From positions 242,134,654 to 242,198,653 of the forward strand of contig OZ020611.1 of assembly GCA_963971575.1 (NCBI GenBank): a stretch of 64,000 nt of DNA, written 5' to 3'. The DNA comes from Liopterus haemorrhoidalis. Lineage: Eukaryota > Arthropoda > Insecta > Coleoptera > Dytiscidae. Positions within the stretch are counted from its first letter, which is position 1; each line of letters begins with the position of its first letter. The position numbers and the translations under genes are program-made. Shown one piece after another: positions 10,801 through 19,366 of the stretch. Below the pieces are notes generated by a model. That model was given only the letters and a program-made list of their open reading frames with translations, did no database searches and was not told the DNA's origin.

Positions 10801-11571
10801 CCATCGGGAACAGATCTTTTTCACAACTAAATGTTCATGCAAAATCGAATGTATTGCAGTCTGCGATAAGAGAGGCATGCCAAAGGATGCCTCTACCTCA
10901 CGGTAAGTCACATGCCAATATTCTTCAATAATTTTGCGCACAGCATCGATGTTTTTTTAAATAACAACCGATTTTGGTCGCCCATCACGAGATTCATCAC
11001 TGACGGACGCACGACCACGACGAAATTCTGCAAACCAATTGTAAAGTCTTTTTTGATGGTGCTTCATTACCAAAAATTGAAAGAAGCGAATCTACGCATT
11101 GTTGTTGAGTTAGGCCTTTACTAAAATCGTAAAAAATTATCCAACGAAAACCTTCGCTAGTATATCCATTTTTTCACAAACTTGTTTTTTTTTAACGCTC
11201 AATGTCATCAAACTAGTCGATCAATTTATAAGCTGCCACTGATTTCACAATAACAAATGTCAAATTTTACTAATATAGTAATGGCACATTTCAATATTGC
11301 CATCTGGTGGTCGTTTGTAAAAACATAAAAGGTAATCCTCGTATAATAGTTAGCCTTTCTAAAATTTAATATCAAGAACATTTTTCTTCGCATATTTTCC
11401 TGATTATTTCTTAAGTTGTAGTGCGTTATTAATGTTAATAATGTGTCATTATTATAATATATTTGTTTCAGTTATGCCGGTAGACCGACAGCTGCCAGCC
11501 CCGCGACAGGCAGCAAGGCTCAACACATCAAGGAATTGAACGCATTGTTTGAAGATGCCTTCGTTCTTTAA
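1660..11571 (+). CDS. Ogdh: 2-oxoglutarate dehydrogenase E1 component, C-terminal part (partial gene)
   Basis: E1 subunit of the mitochondrial 2-oxoglutarate dehydrogenase complex: thiamine-diphosphate-dependent decarboxylation of 2-oxoglutarate in the TCA cycle. Three conserved exons are visible: 1660-1807, 7448-7602 and 11472-11571, plus a candidate cassette exon 9748-9864. Family hallmarks are [48 protein letters not shown] and [15 protein letters not shown], close to the human C-terminus. Introns are GT..AG. Junctions are phase 0 (1807/7448) and phase 2 (7602/11472, a split TG|T Cys codon). Stop TAA is 11569-11571. The 5' part of the gene lies left of the window. Introns are long through insertion of an RTE, satellite, MITEs and a mariner. 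Identification is firm; whether the cassette is used is open. Confidence 0.93.
2100..2650 (+). repeat. Interspersed repeat fragment in Ogdh intron
   Basis: It holds a decayed GTCTGTCTGTGTGTCTGTTC tract, then GATAATAGAGTAGAACCAGG, which recurs with changes near 34555-34585, and GGAATTTTTGATCAGATT near 2598, which also occurs at 32915, 45403 (inverted), 55540 and 62333. It is non-coding and looks like a diverged patchwork of the (GTCT)n-bearing repeat families of this window. Confidence 0.45.
2757..6235 (-). mobile_element. RTE-type non-LTR retrotransposon, near full length
   Basis: It is antisense to Ogdh, inside the intron between 1807 and 7448. On the minus strand the 3' end is a short (TA)n microsatellite (2757-2770) directly after a very short 3' UTR, as is usual for RTE-clade elements, which tail in simple repeats rather than poly(A). 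A ~500-bp 5' leader (5737 to about 6235) is clearly richer in G+C than its surroundings. The central 985-codon frame is uninterrupted, so the copy is young or recently active. The 5' boundary is approximate because target duplications were not resolved. Confidence 0.88.
2779..5736 (-). CDS. RTE endonuclease/reverse transcriptase polyprotein, 985 aa, intact
   Basis: It mediates target-primed retrotransposition. The N-terminal part is an apurinic-like endonuclease, with [12 protein letters not shown] near residue 29, a TETK glutamate, [16 protein letters not shown] and the catalytic SDHHLV around residues 80-270. The central part is a reverse transcriptase: [59 protein letters not shown] and the FADD active site (LFADDQVLI). 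The C-terminal part has the YGSETWEL and [14 protein letters not shown] blocks typical of RTE/BovB-like proteins. The start ATG is 5734-5736, after a nine-A run that puts a TAA immediately upstream. Proteins like this are often misnamed craniofacial development protein 2. Confidence 0.93.
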   Translation of the reverse strand: MYTAKFPYAKPRISIGSTLRRTKARKRTMRIGTWNVQSLNNKYDEVLEELNKLNIDIAALTETKKKGTGTDEKNKYIHIYSGVAKEERARSGVSIAIHKKYKRFIKSWEHITDRIMQIHMNLMSHEVVIIGVYAPNEDAVASLKDEFYEQLTKLLDSISNRKEIILLGDLNGRVGKRIDDPIVGKFGEDTVNNNGERLIELCHRNNLCISNGWFQHKDIHKYTWTQPTRQLKSIIDYVIIKQDTKLFITDVKVKRGAECGSDHHLVESKIYFPFKPPTSSNPVQIIDEGITNPDQIKYNLISLNDDSIRFLYQLRLTQKLSSIEQGSPQIMYDQIKTCIHQAAKEALGEIEKSPSRRSLPRWWTKDIALKIELKKESYMKWLSSQNTVDRALYCKCRKDAQIAVNKAKNEQWRNIGTEINKCTGNTRANKAWSILKSLRTQNQDKSSINLIDTDTWCTYYKQLLTESRTEFLDNNQMENNNYLSSQDTVPDFTYEEVLKALKSMKNGKAPGPGNLSIELIKSGPSQLIELTTYIFNMCLNNFEVPDDWKKAYISSLYKKGNRLECKNYRGLSVISSMARLYGKVLKARIEANLQIAEDQNGFRAGRSCVDGIFVLKQLVEKRLARNQPTHLTFIDLHKAYDTVPLGKLWGSMRKIDVSETYVNAVRNLYEKCSSCVKLGKKLSPEFPVTKGLRQGCTLAPTLFKIYIEGALKAWRRKCSNMGIDIGGNPLYTLLFADDQVLIAEDEDDSSYMVRKLREEYKKWGLEINAQKTEYLVVGEKGRDLKIDDGIIRNCQSFKYLGVTLSNRGKSEDDINNKIGQGKCVVRQLNPVLWNDNITKRTKTVIYKTIVESICTYGSETWELTQRNKARLSAVEMDFWRRSCGISKLEHVRNDTIRATMNVENSIIESIESKRLLWYGHLQRMPDDRWPKKIWEWIPARRRRPGRPARTWAQDVREAMEARGLQDGDWMDRVAWRKGSEKRRQP
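6236..7447. other. Ogdh intron remainder, very AT-rich
   Basis: Long TTTATTTA-type low-complexity runs fill 6270-6440. Around 7215-7265 there is an inverted copy of the hairpin-bearing repeat end (AATGTGTGAAAATTCAAACT) that also occurs at 44837, 56523 and 62880. No exon is seen before the acceptor ATTGTAG at 7447. Confidence 0.5.
7448..7602 (+). CDS. Ogdh: Ogdh exon (ISPFPYDL...GARAI)
   Basis: It follows the acceptor TTATTGTAG. It encodes [20 protein letters not shown] and the [18 protein letters not shown] block, which is nearly invariant in OGDH E1 proteins. It ends with TG before the strong donor GTAAGTGC, leaving a phase-2 split codon. Confidence 0.95.
7603..8324. other. Ogdh intron, unclassified AT-rich sequence
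   Basis: A block starting CAGGTGTTTGTTTGAAACGG near 7788 looks like the end of a transposable element, but I could not find its partner. The rest is poly-T and A-rich sequence without a frame. Confidence 0.35.
8325..9156. repeat. Hierarchical satellite: 16-bp unit, 64-bp tetramer, 289-bp higher-order repeat
   Basis: The basic unit fits CCCSARTTGTNNANNG. Four variants in fixed order (CCCCAGTTGTGAAAAG, CCCCAATTGTGTACGG, CCCGAATTGTCCATCG, CCCCAGTTGTTAATGG) make 64 bp. A higher level is marked by the variant GCCCCAATTATGAACGG at 8531, 8820 and 9109, exactly 289 bp apart. That equals eighteen 16-mers plus one base, the extra base sitting in a 17-bp variant CCCGAATTGTCTTACGG. The array lies in the Ogdh intron before the cassette exon. 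Its reading frames are by-products of the periodicity. Confidence 0.97.
9165..9284. mobile_element. Short MITE, internal-deletion derivative of the 12010-12800 element
   Basis: Inverted ends TAGACCATATTAGT / ACTAATATGGTCTA bound 120 bp. The left ~33 bp and the right ~75 bp match the ends of the 791-bp element at 12010-12800; the middle is missing. A TA lies at each edge, which would suit a TA target duplication, although the TA may belong to the repeat itself. It sits immediately after the satellite. Confidence 0.85.
9285..9747. other. Ogdh intron, nothing recognised
   Basis: AT-rich, with no long frame or paired repeats, up to the acceptor TTTGCAG of the candidate cassette exon. Confidence 0.4.
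9748..9864 (+). CDS. Candidate in-frame cassette exon of Ogdh, 39 codons
   Basis: Acceptor AATTTGCAG and donor GTGAGG flank 117 nt with no stop in the Ogdh frame. Both edges are phase 2, so inclusion keeps the frame (TG|T ... AG|T) and inserts about 39 residues, beginning [16 protein letters not shown] and rich in K, E, P and T. The insert falls just before YAGRPT, a conserved spot near the C-terminus where OGDH proteins I know have no such segment. Composition is protein-like and less AT-rich than the flanks. It could be a lineage-specific alternative exon or a decoy. I do not recognise the peptide. Confidence 0.6.
10050..11341 (-). mobile_element. mariner transposon, dead, with both terminal repeats
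   Basis: Inverted ends CGAGGGTTACCTTTTAAATT and AAAAGGTAATCCTCG are flanked by TA on both sides (10048-10049 and 11342-11343), as expected for mariner insertion. The 1292-bp length is typical. It lies in the last Ogdh intron, antisense to the gene. Four other relics of the family occur at 13556, 42307, 47470 and 50417. Confidence 0.93.
10140..11170 (-). pseudogene. mariner transposase pseudogene
   Basis: The conceptual DD34D mariner transposase is cut by several frameshifts and stops. Readable pieces are an N-terminal helix-turn-helix region ([15 protein letters not shown], [20 protein letters not shown]), [43 protein letters not shown] and, toward the C-terminus, segments matching LPEVIDKIR and [17 protein letters not shown]. 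The related copy at 48081-48524 retains the first catalytic Asp in GDEAWIYSY. No functional protein can be made from this copy. Confidence 0.88.
11472..11571 (+). CDS. Ogdh: Ogdh terminal exon
   Basis: The acceptor is TTTGTTTCAG. The exon encodes (C/S)[17 protein letters not shown], then [15 protein letters not shown] and TAA. The YAGR...PATGxK block and acidic-hydrophobic tail are the normal C-terminus of OGDH E1. The T at 11472 completes the codon split with 7602 (Cys) or, if the cassette is used, with 9864 (Ser). Confidence 0.95.
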
Positions 11572-11575
11572 TAAA
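11570..11575 (+). terminator. Polyadenylation signal of Ogdh
   Basis: AATAAA overlaps the stop codon region (TTTAATAAAC). Further AATAAA-like hexamers lie near 11737-11745. The very close signal would give an extremely short 3' UTR; the distal ones are alternatives. Confidence 0.5.
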
Positions 11576-11911
11576 CAAAATTATATTTTTAACAAATCAT
11601 AACAAAATATTTATTTTAGGAACCATTTTTGCTTTATATTTTTCATTCATTTATATTTATTATACAGTCTATTCCAATACGAAAATTTAGTTATACATAT
11701 AGATATAATAGAAACAAATGAAAGGAATTGTTTTAAATAAATATATTTAATATTTTCGTTTGTATTTGTTTTATTTTATTCTGGATAAATACAACGGAAA
11801 ATACATATAAGGCAACAAGCGGGAGAGAACATAAAAATAAAGACAGGTACAGGTAGGGCCGGCCCTCAGCTTATTGAACTTATGGTCCAATTAAGAACAC
11901 ACACCTTTTTA

Positions 11912-11915
<4 letters not shown>

Positions 11916-11981
<66 letters not shown>
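11916..11981. repeat. (TA)n microsatellite
   Basis: About 66 bp of uninterrupted alternating AT downstream of Ogdh. Confidence 0.98.
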
Positions 11982-11985
<4 letters not shown>

Positions 11986-12009
11986 TTGTTTTGGCTCTCA
12001 AAGTTTTAA

Positions 12010-12800
12010 TAGACCATATTAGTGTGTCGTCACATACATGTGCTGCCATCTGAGAGCTGAGTCCTTTTGAAGTTTAAAATACATGGAACATTACTTTTGT
12101 TACCTTAATTTTATAAATATTTTCAATTTTGGAGCATAAAATATGTATTTTTGATAAATATATACTAATATATACAGTCCAGACACTTTATATTATAGAA
12201 TGATGATTTTATAAATATATAAATACGGATTCGAAGATATATTTATAGGTTACGTTTTTAAATAATATGAAATTCGAAATATCTTTAGTATTTATTTAAT
12301 TAACACTAAGTAATCATTAATATTTTGTTTTAGAATGCATATTGGTGTATTGTTTTGCTCCAAATTGTAACAATTACATCTACATTATTAATTGCAAATT
12401 TTTTCGTTTTTTGACAGATGAAAATGAAAAACAATAATGAAAAATTAAAAACAACATATTATTCCTTTAAACCATTTAGATATGGCACACACACTTATTG
12501 CTATGTTACTTGCCATAATAACGATTATTAACGTAAATTTTTCAAAATTAACCTCCAAAATAATATTGTTCTGCAAAAATAATGACATATTAAATTATAA
12601 TGTATAAAATAAGAATTTTAATAAATAAATATCGACTTCTAGTTTTGATGTGAAGCACTCTCTTACTTTGAAAACTTAATTTATATTTCCAAAATACAAT
12701 TTAACAAAAAAACATAATGCTAAATTCAAATAAAAGGAATCCAACCGCGAGACGGCAGCACTGAATCCCATTTTGTGACGTAGTTACTAATATGGTCTAT
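12010..12800. mobile_element. Long non-coding TIR element, parent form of the 9165 MITE
   Basis: The ends TAGACCATATTAGT and ACTAATATGGTCTA are the same as at 9165-9284, with TGTCGTCACATACATGTG and GCAGCACTGAATCCCATTTT as subterminal blocks. The 570-plus bp middle is AT-rich and non-coding. TA lies at both edges. Confidence 0.8.
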
Positions 12801-13555
12801 TCAGTTCTGTTTGTTCGGGTATGACATGGTTATACTGGTTACAATAAATCTTTATAAAATGGTTGCCGGTTACTTGAGTTATGAGGATTTTATATTTTGA
12901 CCCATTTAAGCGGTTACATCAATAAATCAATCAGTTACCCAACGGAAATTTTTATCAATATTTAGCAATAAAAGGTGACTAAAATTATAAAATACCAGTA
13001 ATTCTTTGTATAAAGGTATGATAAATTTTAAAGATATAAGTTTTGACCTTATTAGATTTTAATCATAAGTTAAACCTTTAACGCAAAGGAGGGGTAAGTT
13101 AATTTTTTTCAAATAGTATCCTGTATAAAAAATATTTGGTTACGTCTACGTTTTTTAGAGTTGCGTTGTAATATTAGTATATTTATATGATATTAGATTA
13201 CAAAGAGATTGGGGGAAAAAAGTGTTTTATTCTCAAAATATTTGGGCGCTATGTAACAAAATAAGTGATTCGTTTAAACATTTCTCTTATTTCAATTAGA
13301 ATAATTTTTTCTAACCTTTGATTTTTTAATTTTTTTTTTTAATTTAGCGCTGAAGAATTCTTTTGATTTATTGCTGATTAAAGTTGTTTTAATGGGTCAG
13401 AGTTGAATCCCAATATTAATTTCTTAGTTATTAAACTTGTTGATTATTGTAATACTACGTGTTCATCTAGATTTGAATCTGTTGTAATTGTAACCGCCTT
13501 CTGAGTTTTTAGGTGAGAGTCGATTTATTAAAGATATTATTATATTTTTAATATT
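12801..13555. other. Intergenic AT-rich DNA, nothing recognised
   Basis: Poly-T and poly-A tracts, with no frame or paired repeat that I can support. Confidence 0.4.
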
Positions 13556-14335
13556 TAATTCTCGAAACTATTTTTCCACTCTGAAGTTGGTATCTCAAAA
13601 ACATGGTATTCGAAGTCTTCAACATCTTCTTGAGGTGATGAAAATCGCTGTCGACGCATTTTTTGTAGAACAAAAAAAAGTCGGGGGGTAAATCAGGTGA
13701 ATACAGGCAATGAGACATTAATTCGATGTTTTTCTCCTTCAAATAATCGATTGTTTAACGTGCTGTGTGGGAGCTTGCATTGTCATGATAAAGATTGATA
13801 CGACGTTTTTGATAGTTTTTCCTGATTTTGTCGATGACTTCTGGCAAACATATTGTATACCATTCAGCATTAACTGTTCTCCGATCCTCTAAAGGAATGG
13901 TTGCGACATGTCCAGTACAACCGAAGAAACAAGCAATTCTTTTCTTGGATGTGTTTCGTGAACGAACAACTTTTATGGGTTTCGGTTAATCTTGGAAGAC
14001 CCAAACAGTGGATTGTTGCTTAGTTTCTGGTTCTTGGAATAAATCCAAGATTCGTCATCTGTATCGATATTGTATACGGATTTTGCAGTGCCCAGGTTAA
14101 TTTTTTTTTAGCATTCTCTTACACCAATCAACACGAGCTTATTTTTGAGTTTCGGTCAAATTATGCGGAATACATCGGGAACAGATCTTTTTCACAGCTA
14201 AATGTTCATGCAAAAACAAATGTTTTGCAGTCTGCGATATGCCAAAGGATGCTTCTATCTCACGGTAAGTCACATGCCGATCTTCTTCAATCATTTGGCG
14301 CACAACATCGATGTTTTATTGAATCACAACCGATG
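13556..14335 (-). pseudogene. Truncated mariner transposase relic
   Basis: Matches the inner part of the 10050-11341 element (blocks such as CTCGAAAC...TTTTTCCACTC, GTGCTGTGTGGGAGCTTGCA, GGAACAGATCTTTTTCACAG), but both terminal repeats are missing. On the minus strand [18 protein letters not shown] and DFFLF are still readable. Frameshifts are numerous. Confidence 0.88.
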
Positions 14336-14834
14336 AGACAGTTGTTAGATCGTAATTAGTCGTAGGAAAAATATATTTCTGAGTCTCAAGTAGCAACGCC
14401 GGCGCTTCTTTTTCCCGTCTTGGTCCACAAAGGATAGATCTACGACCAAAATCAATTTTATGTTTACCGAAGGCTTTTAAAATTGTTAATTATACTAAAT
14501 TTTTCTAGATTTATATAAATTCCAGTTTGTTGTAAAGGGAGATAATAATACCAGACAATCGGGATTAATTCGCAGGTTTGTTCGGAGTACTATTTTGCTA
14601 ATGTATACAATCCTCGACAGTACGGTTTCCCTATTAGTAACTCGCAAATAGTGAAATTGTTTTGGAATACATTTTTATGTATTTTTGTTAAAATCTTTTT
14701 TTGTATTGGAATAGACACAAAATTAGAAAATAAATTAGTTTATTATAATTTAGTAAGTAAAAACGCACGTCTTAAGCAAATAATGTCATATTTAATGAAA
14801 GAAATCACATGGCTTGCGGGTATTTCAGAGTCTT
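14336..14834. other. Intergenic, nothing recognised
   Basis: No supported gene or repeat before the SINE target duplication. Confidence 0.35.
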
Positions 14835-14846
14835 AACATATTAATC

Positions 14847-15046
14847 GCCAACGGTGTGGACTAGCTCGTTAAATCGCGCGGTTAAATGTATGAATTGTGA
14901 TGTTGCTGGTTTTAATTCACCGTTGGTGATATTATTCGGGCGAGAATAATATGTTCACCCTTCATCTAGGTGTAGGAGCTCGCCCCCTGGCATCGACCAT
15001 TAGCCTCTTTGCAGAAATAGGCCGAAGTAAAATAAATAAAATTAAA
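14847..15046 (+). mobile_element. tRNA-derived SINE with 12-bp target duplication
   Basis: AACATATTAATC at 14835-14846 is repeated exactly at 15047-15058. The 200-bp body starts with a tRNA-like head: CCAACGG near 14849 pairs with CCGTTGG near 14921 as a 7-bp acceptor-like stem, and GGTTTTAATTC resembles a C-to-T-decayed B box (GGTTCGAATCC). It ends in an A-rich AAATAAATAAAATTAA tail. Pol III head, unrelated body, A-rich tail and target duplication together define a SINE. Confidence 0.85.
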
Positions 15047-15058
15047 AACATATTAATC

Positions 15059-15919
15059 AATGGTTTGGTGGTAATAATCGGAGTTGCTAAGAGTGATTTC
15101 AGACGACGGTTTGTGAATCCCGATACATGTATAGGATTCCCGGGAATAAAATAAAAAAAGCCGGGAATAAAAATACAGGTTACAGTAGTCTGTCCTATGG
15201 TACAAAATTCAAAAATATTGTTTTGTTTCAAACACCTTAAATCAAGCTCTGTTTGGCAGACATAGATGAACTTTGAAGTGTTTTGGTTCTTGCCTAAAAA
15301 AAAATAACTAAATAACTGACATAACAATATTGGGTTTATCCGATTAATAGTTTGAAAGCAGACAGAAGAGCTTTACGTATATTTTTTGAAGAAATTCAAA
15401 GTACCCTGGTAAATTCTTTAATTACTTTCGAATTTCTGCCACGTCATTTGAGGAAATTTTTGACAGAATTAACAGCTTTTTTACTATCTTAGAATTGATG
15501 CTTTTGGAATGGAAATTTCTTGGTAAACTATTAAAATCTGCTATGTTCATAGGCAGTTTTTGTCAATAAGACTGTTTAATCACTATAATTCGGCCGACTT
15601 GCGACGGTATGCAATGGGTTTCGTCCGATTTCCTACGTCGGCCGATTTGCATGTGTGTACTGTTTGGCAAATATCTTTGTGAAAGGCATGTTCGACAATG
15701 GCAGAGCACAGTCTAAGTAACAAGTATCAATTCACATTTCAACACTTATACATTATATTTACTATTTAGGTCTACAAACTTAAATACCACTCATCACAGT
15801 CGGACATCAAAACTGTAGAAACGTTGCTGCTTACTTTATGCGAGAATTTCACTCGGCGATCTTTATGTCTACTTGTCTATTGGCCAGAGCTCCCCGTCCA
15901 GCGCTCTTGTGACTTTTTC
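15059..15919. other. Intergenic, nothing recognised
   Basis: Around 15590-15650 there are two GGCCGA-bearing blocks (TCGGCCGACTTGCGAC and GTCGGCCGATTTGCATG) that may be degenerate ends of a small element. No gene is visible. Confidence 0.3.
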
Positions 15920-15958
15920 CGTCGTGATAGGGCGCAGCCTTCACGCCCTATCACGACG
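15920..15958. repeat. Perfect 15-bp stem hairpin
   Basis: CGTCGTGATAGGGCG (15920-15934), a 9-nt loop, then CGCCCTATCACGACG (15944-15958). The stem is G+C-rich in AT-rich surroundings. It is too short for a typical miRNA precursor; the function is unknown. Confidence 0.85.
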
Positions 15959-16034
15959 TGTGTTGAACTGTATGTAGGGGGCTTAAGAACACAAATTGTC
16001 ATACGCAGAACACATATTTTTTTGTTGGCTTATA

Positions 16035-17679
16035 CTTAGGCTACGGTTACAGTGGAAGCGTGTTCGCCCGAACTGTACTACGCTTGTACTCGACCGCATT
16101 CTGTCGACTGATTCAAGCGTGTAGAAGTACGCATGTGTGGTTACAGTAGAAGCTTAGCAATCGCGCGAAATTGTTAGAACTAAACACCATCTATCTACTT
16201 GCTCAAATATTTGCGAGTATGCTCGAACTGTAAGTTGCGCGTACTCGTCCGTATTCGCTCGACTGATTCAAGCGTGTAGAAATACACATGTGTGGTTACT
16301 GTAGAAGCTTATCAATCGCGCGCAACTACGCTCGTACTCGACCATATTCGGTCGACTGATTCAAGCGTGTAGAAGTAGACACACCAGTTCTACACATGGG
16401 TGTATTATAAATCGCGCGAATAGCTGATCGCCACTGCAAGTTCAAACTTGTTTGTTTTCTTCGCGCGAGTTTACATTCTACGTCCAGTTCTAATCTCCGT
16501 ACAGTCCACTTGTTTTACTTGCTCTGTGGTACAGTCTATGTATACAAAATGATTATTGAGAAATTAATATTTTTAGTTTTTGATCGAAGATCGTTATGGG
16601 ATCAAAAATGTAAAACTTACCATAAGTTTAATTCTTGCTTACCTTAAAGTTATGGTTAACTTTTCAGATGGTGAAATACATTCCACGGTCAATAAAATTA
16701 CACGGTCTTTTTATTTCATCCTCTATAGAAGCGGTTCTTAAACTGTGGTCCGCGCAGCCATTACCGGGGGTCCGCGAAACAATTTTGACATTACTTTACA
16801 TCCCCCAACTTTTCGTTTTTATTCAAATAACTCACTTAATAAAAATTCTACATGGTCAGGAGTTTTTGATTTGTGTTACCTAATTAATTATTGACATAAC
16901 TAAATAATAATTAGGAAAAATTTAATTATTTTTATTCAACTGCAAATTATATACAGAAATCATATTATAATAAGATCTATTTTGACCAATATTTGACCAA
17001 GAAATGTTTGTATGAGCTTAACGTATTATAATTTGTAACTTTTCTAATTCTTTTTACTACAATTTTTATTCATTTTATGTTTTTTATCCATAAAAAAAAA
17101 ATCTCTATAAATGCACAAGACCATTTATTAAAATAACCAGCAATACATTTTTACCTATATTTATTATAACGTAGTGCCTATGAGATTACTAAGCCAGAAA
17201 TTAAGTCTCAAGATCGACCTAGGGTAGGAATGGGGTCCGCAAAAAAAATGTTGTTCAAGAGGGGGTCCTCGGACTACATAAGTTTAAGAACCCCTGCTCT
17301 ATAGAATTTAATATATATGAGTATGTGTCGTGACTCCTTCGATAATATTCAAAAAAATTTAATGGTTGTTTCTTAAGCACTTCAAAAAGTTAAAAATATT
17401 CACTAAAATGACGTTCAACGAATATGCTTTTAACCGAATACTGCCGCTTTCTTTTTTTTTTTTTGTTCGAATATAAACGTTTTTAGTAATGAATTTACGG
17501 TTAAATAAAATTCTTCGTCGCTATCCATGTTTGTAAATAATATATCACACCCACTTCTTTTGAGTACAATTGCGCGTAACTGCTAGAACTAACAGCACCT
17601 ATCTACTCGCTCGAATACGCGCGAATATGCCCGAAGTGTACTTCGCGCGAACAAGCTTCCTCTGTAACCACAGCCTTAG
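16035..17679. mobile_element. TIR element with subterminal repeats, host of a nested hAT
   Basis: The left end CTTAGGCTACGGTTACAGTG and the right end (CTGTAACCACAGCCTTAG) are inverted partners, extending to AAGCxTGTTCGC. Inside the left end a TACTCGACC...GTCGACTGATTCAAGCG block recurs three times (about 16083, 16244 and 16330), and the ATCTACTYGCTC block at 16190 recurs directly near 17600. The middle is interrupted by the hAT copy at 16729-17296. No transposase is left. The target duplication was not resolved. Confidence 0.75.
16729..17296. mobile_element. Non-autonomous hAT element with 8-bp duplication CTCTATAG
   Basis: CTCTATAG occurs at 16721-16728 and again at 17297-17304. The element starts (A)AGCGGTTCTTAAACTGTG and ends AGTTTAAGAACCCCTG, the inverted form. 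The 568-bp body matches the copy at 50835-51411 along its length. 8-bp duplications and CAG..CTG-type ends are characteristic of hAT transposons. Confidence 0.95.
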
Positions 17680-19366
17680 CTGCAGTTCGCAGAATTTAAG
17701 GCACTTCTACGAACTCTGTACATACCGCTGATAATAACAAAGTTTAAAAAATATATAAACCAAGACGTGCGTAATACTTTTAAAAATTGTTGAATATTTA
17801 GAAGGCTAGAAATGTTTCACTTTTTAGTTTTTGCACTTTTAGCTGTATAGCAAATATAAATATATAATGTAATTATGTATATATTTTAAACAAAACCAAA
17901 TGCTACAATATATTTGGGTATTTTTTTTTATTAGAGACTTGCGCTGTCTTAAGAACGTTGTGCAAACCTGTAGCCTAAAGTTATATGACATATATAACTT
18001 CAGTTTATAAACAAGATTCAGGAAACAATTAAAATACTAATGTTAACGAATTAAATTTATATGAAATGTCAACAATGGTTGTTCTCGCTCAGTTTTCGCA
18101 GTCCTTTGAACGGCCGTAGAGAAGGTAATGTATGCAGTGTATGGATAATGGGTCATTATAACAAGAACTATGTTTTTGAATAAATGTTACTATTTTATGG
18201 CCATTTTACTAAAAAATATGAAAATTCGTTTCACATTAGTGCGGATATTGAGTTCATAACTGCCTAGTGTAGAAATTAACTCCAATATATAAGTAAAATG
18301 TGTTAGATAAGTAGGCTTATTTTCTAACGGCCGTAGAAAAATAAATTTAAAAAATCAAATCAAAACATGATTGAAAGCAACTGTTTTCCTCACCTTAGTT
18401 TCAGTGCAAGGCTCTAATAACCTGATTAGATTTAAACTAAACTCTAAGTTAGGCTTTTAGATTTTAAGTGTGAAAATAGATGACGCAATAATCGAGAATT
18501 CTTAAAGACATGAAATAAAACCTCAATTATATATTTAAGGGGCACGTTTAACACCACAAATTACAAGTTTATCAACAAAACTTATAATCTGAAATAAAAT
18601 TACTTATACATCAAATTTTGCACCGAATTTTTACAATTATAAATATATTAGATAGACAGCTAATATAATTTTAATTGTAAAAATATTTTCACTATAATTG
18701 CATTATAATTTAACCATACTTTAAGGTATCGGAAACAAATTTCCGTATTTTTTAAAAACATTTGTGGGTTTCAAATAACTTTTATATCTACCTAGGTTTG
18801 TGTAGAAATGTTCATATAATACGTCAAAAAAAAATTTAGATATGATTGTTTATAGTCCAGAAACTTCGTCGAAAAATACTGCACTTGATGATAATGTAAT
18901 GCCACTTGGTGCACGTGTTCTTTACGAAAATTAAATTAATTTATCCTCAGCAGCTATTTTTGAATCTCGGCAGATTCAAGATTACGACAAAAATAGACCA
19001 ACTACAAAAACTTTAAATAATTTTTCAACAAAAAAAAAATAACTAGAAACTTGTTTGTAGAATATAGTGTGTGTATTTATTTCATTGAATATTTTTGTAC
19101 AATTTTGATGTGTGTAGATAAAAATTCGCTCCAAATTTTGATGCAGAGATTGTTAGTAATTTTATTTTAGATTGTTTGGTATAAGAGACTTGTGAGAACT
19201 CTGGTGTTAAGCCTGCCCTTAAACATCTATTTCTCACTTCGGAATAAACTTCGTAAATGCGTTCACATTTATAAAATATCGTTGTCTGTTACAATTTTGA
19301 TACCCAGTTTGGAATTTTTTCCAAAAGAAAGTTTTCAAAATATTAACGATAGTATTAATACTTACT
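17680..19366. other. Intergenic, ~1.7 kb, nothing recognised
   Basis: AT-rich. GAACGGCCGTAGAGAA near 18108 and AACGGCCGTAGAAAAA near 18329 are a short direct repeat. A frame of 71 codons at 19192-19407 has no recognisable domain. Confidence 0.35.

Noticed and set aside
15920..15958. miRNA precursor
   Set aside because: The stem of 15 bp is too short and no extended pairing exists outside it.
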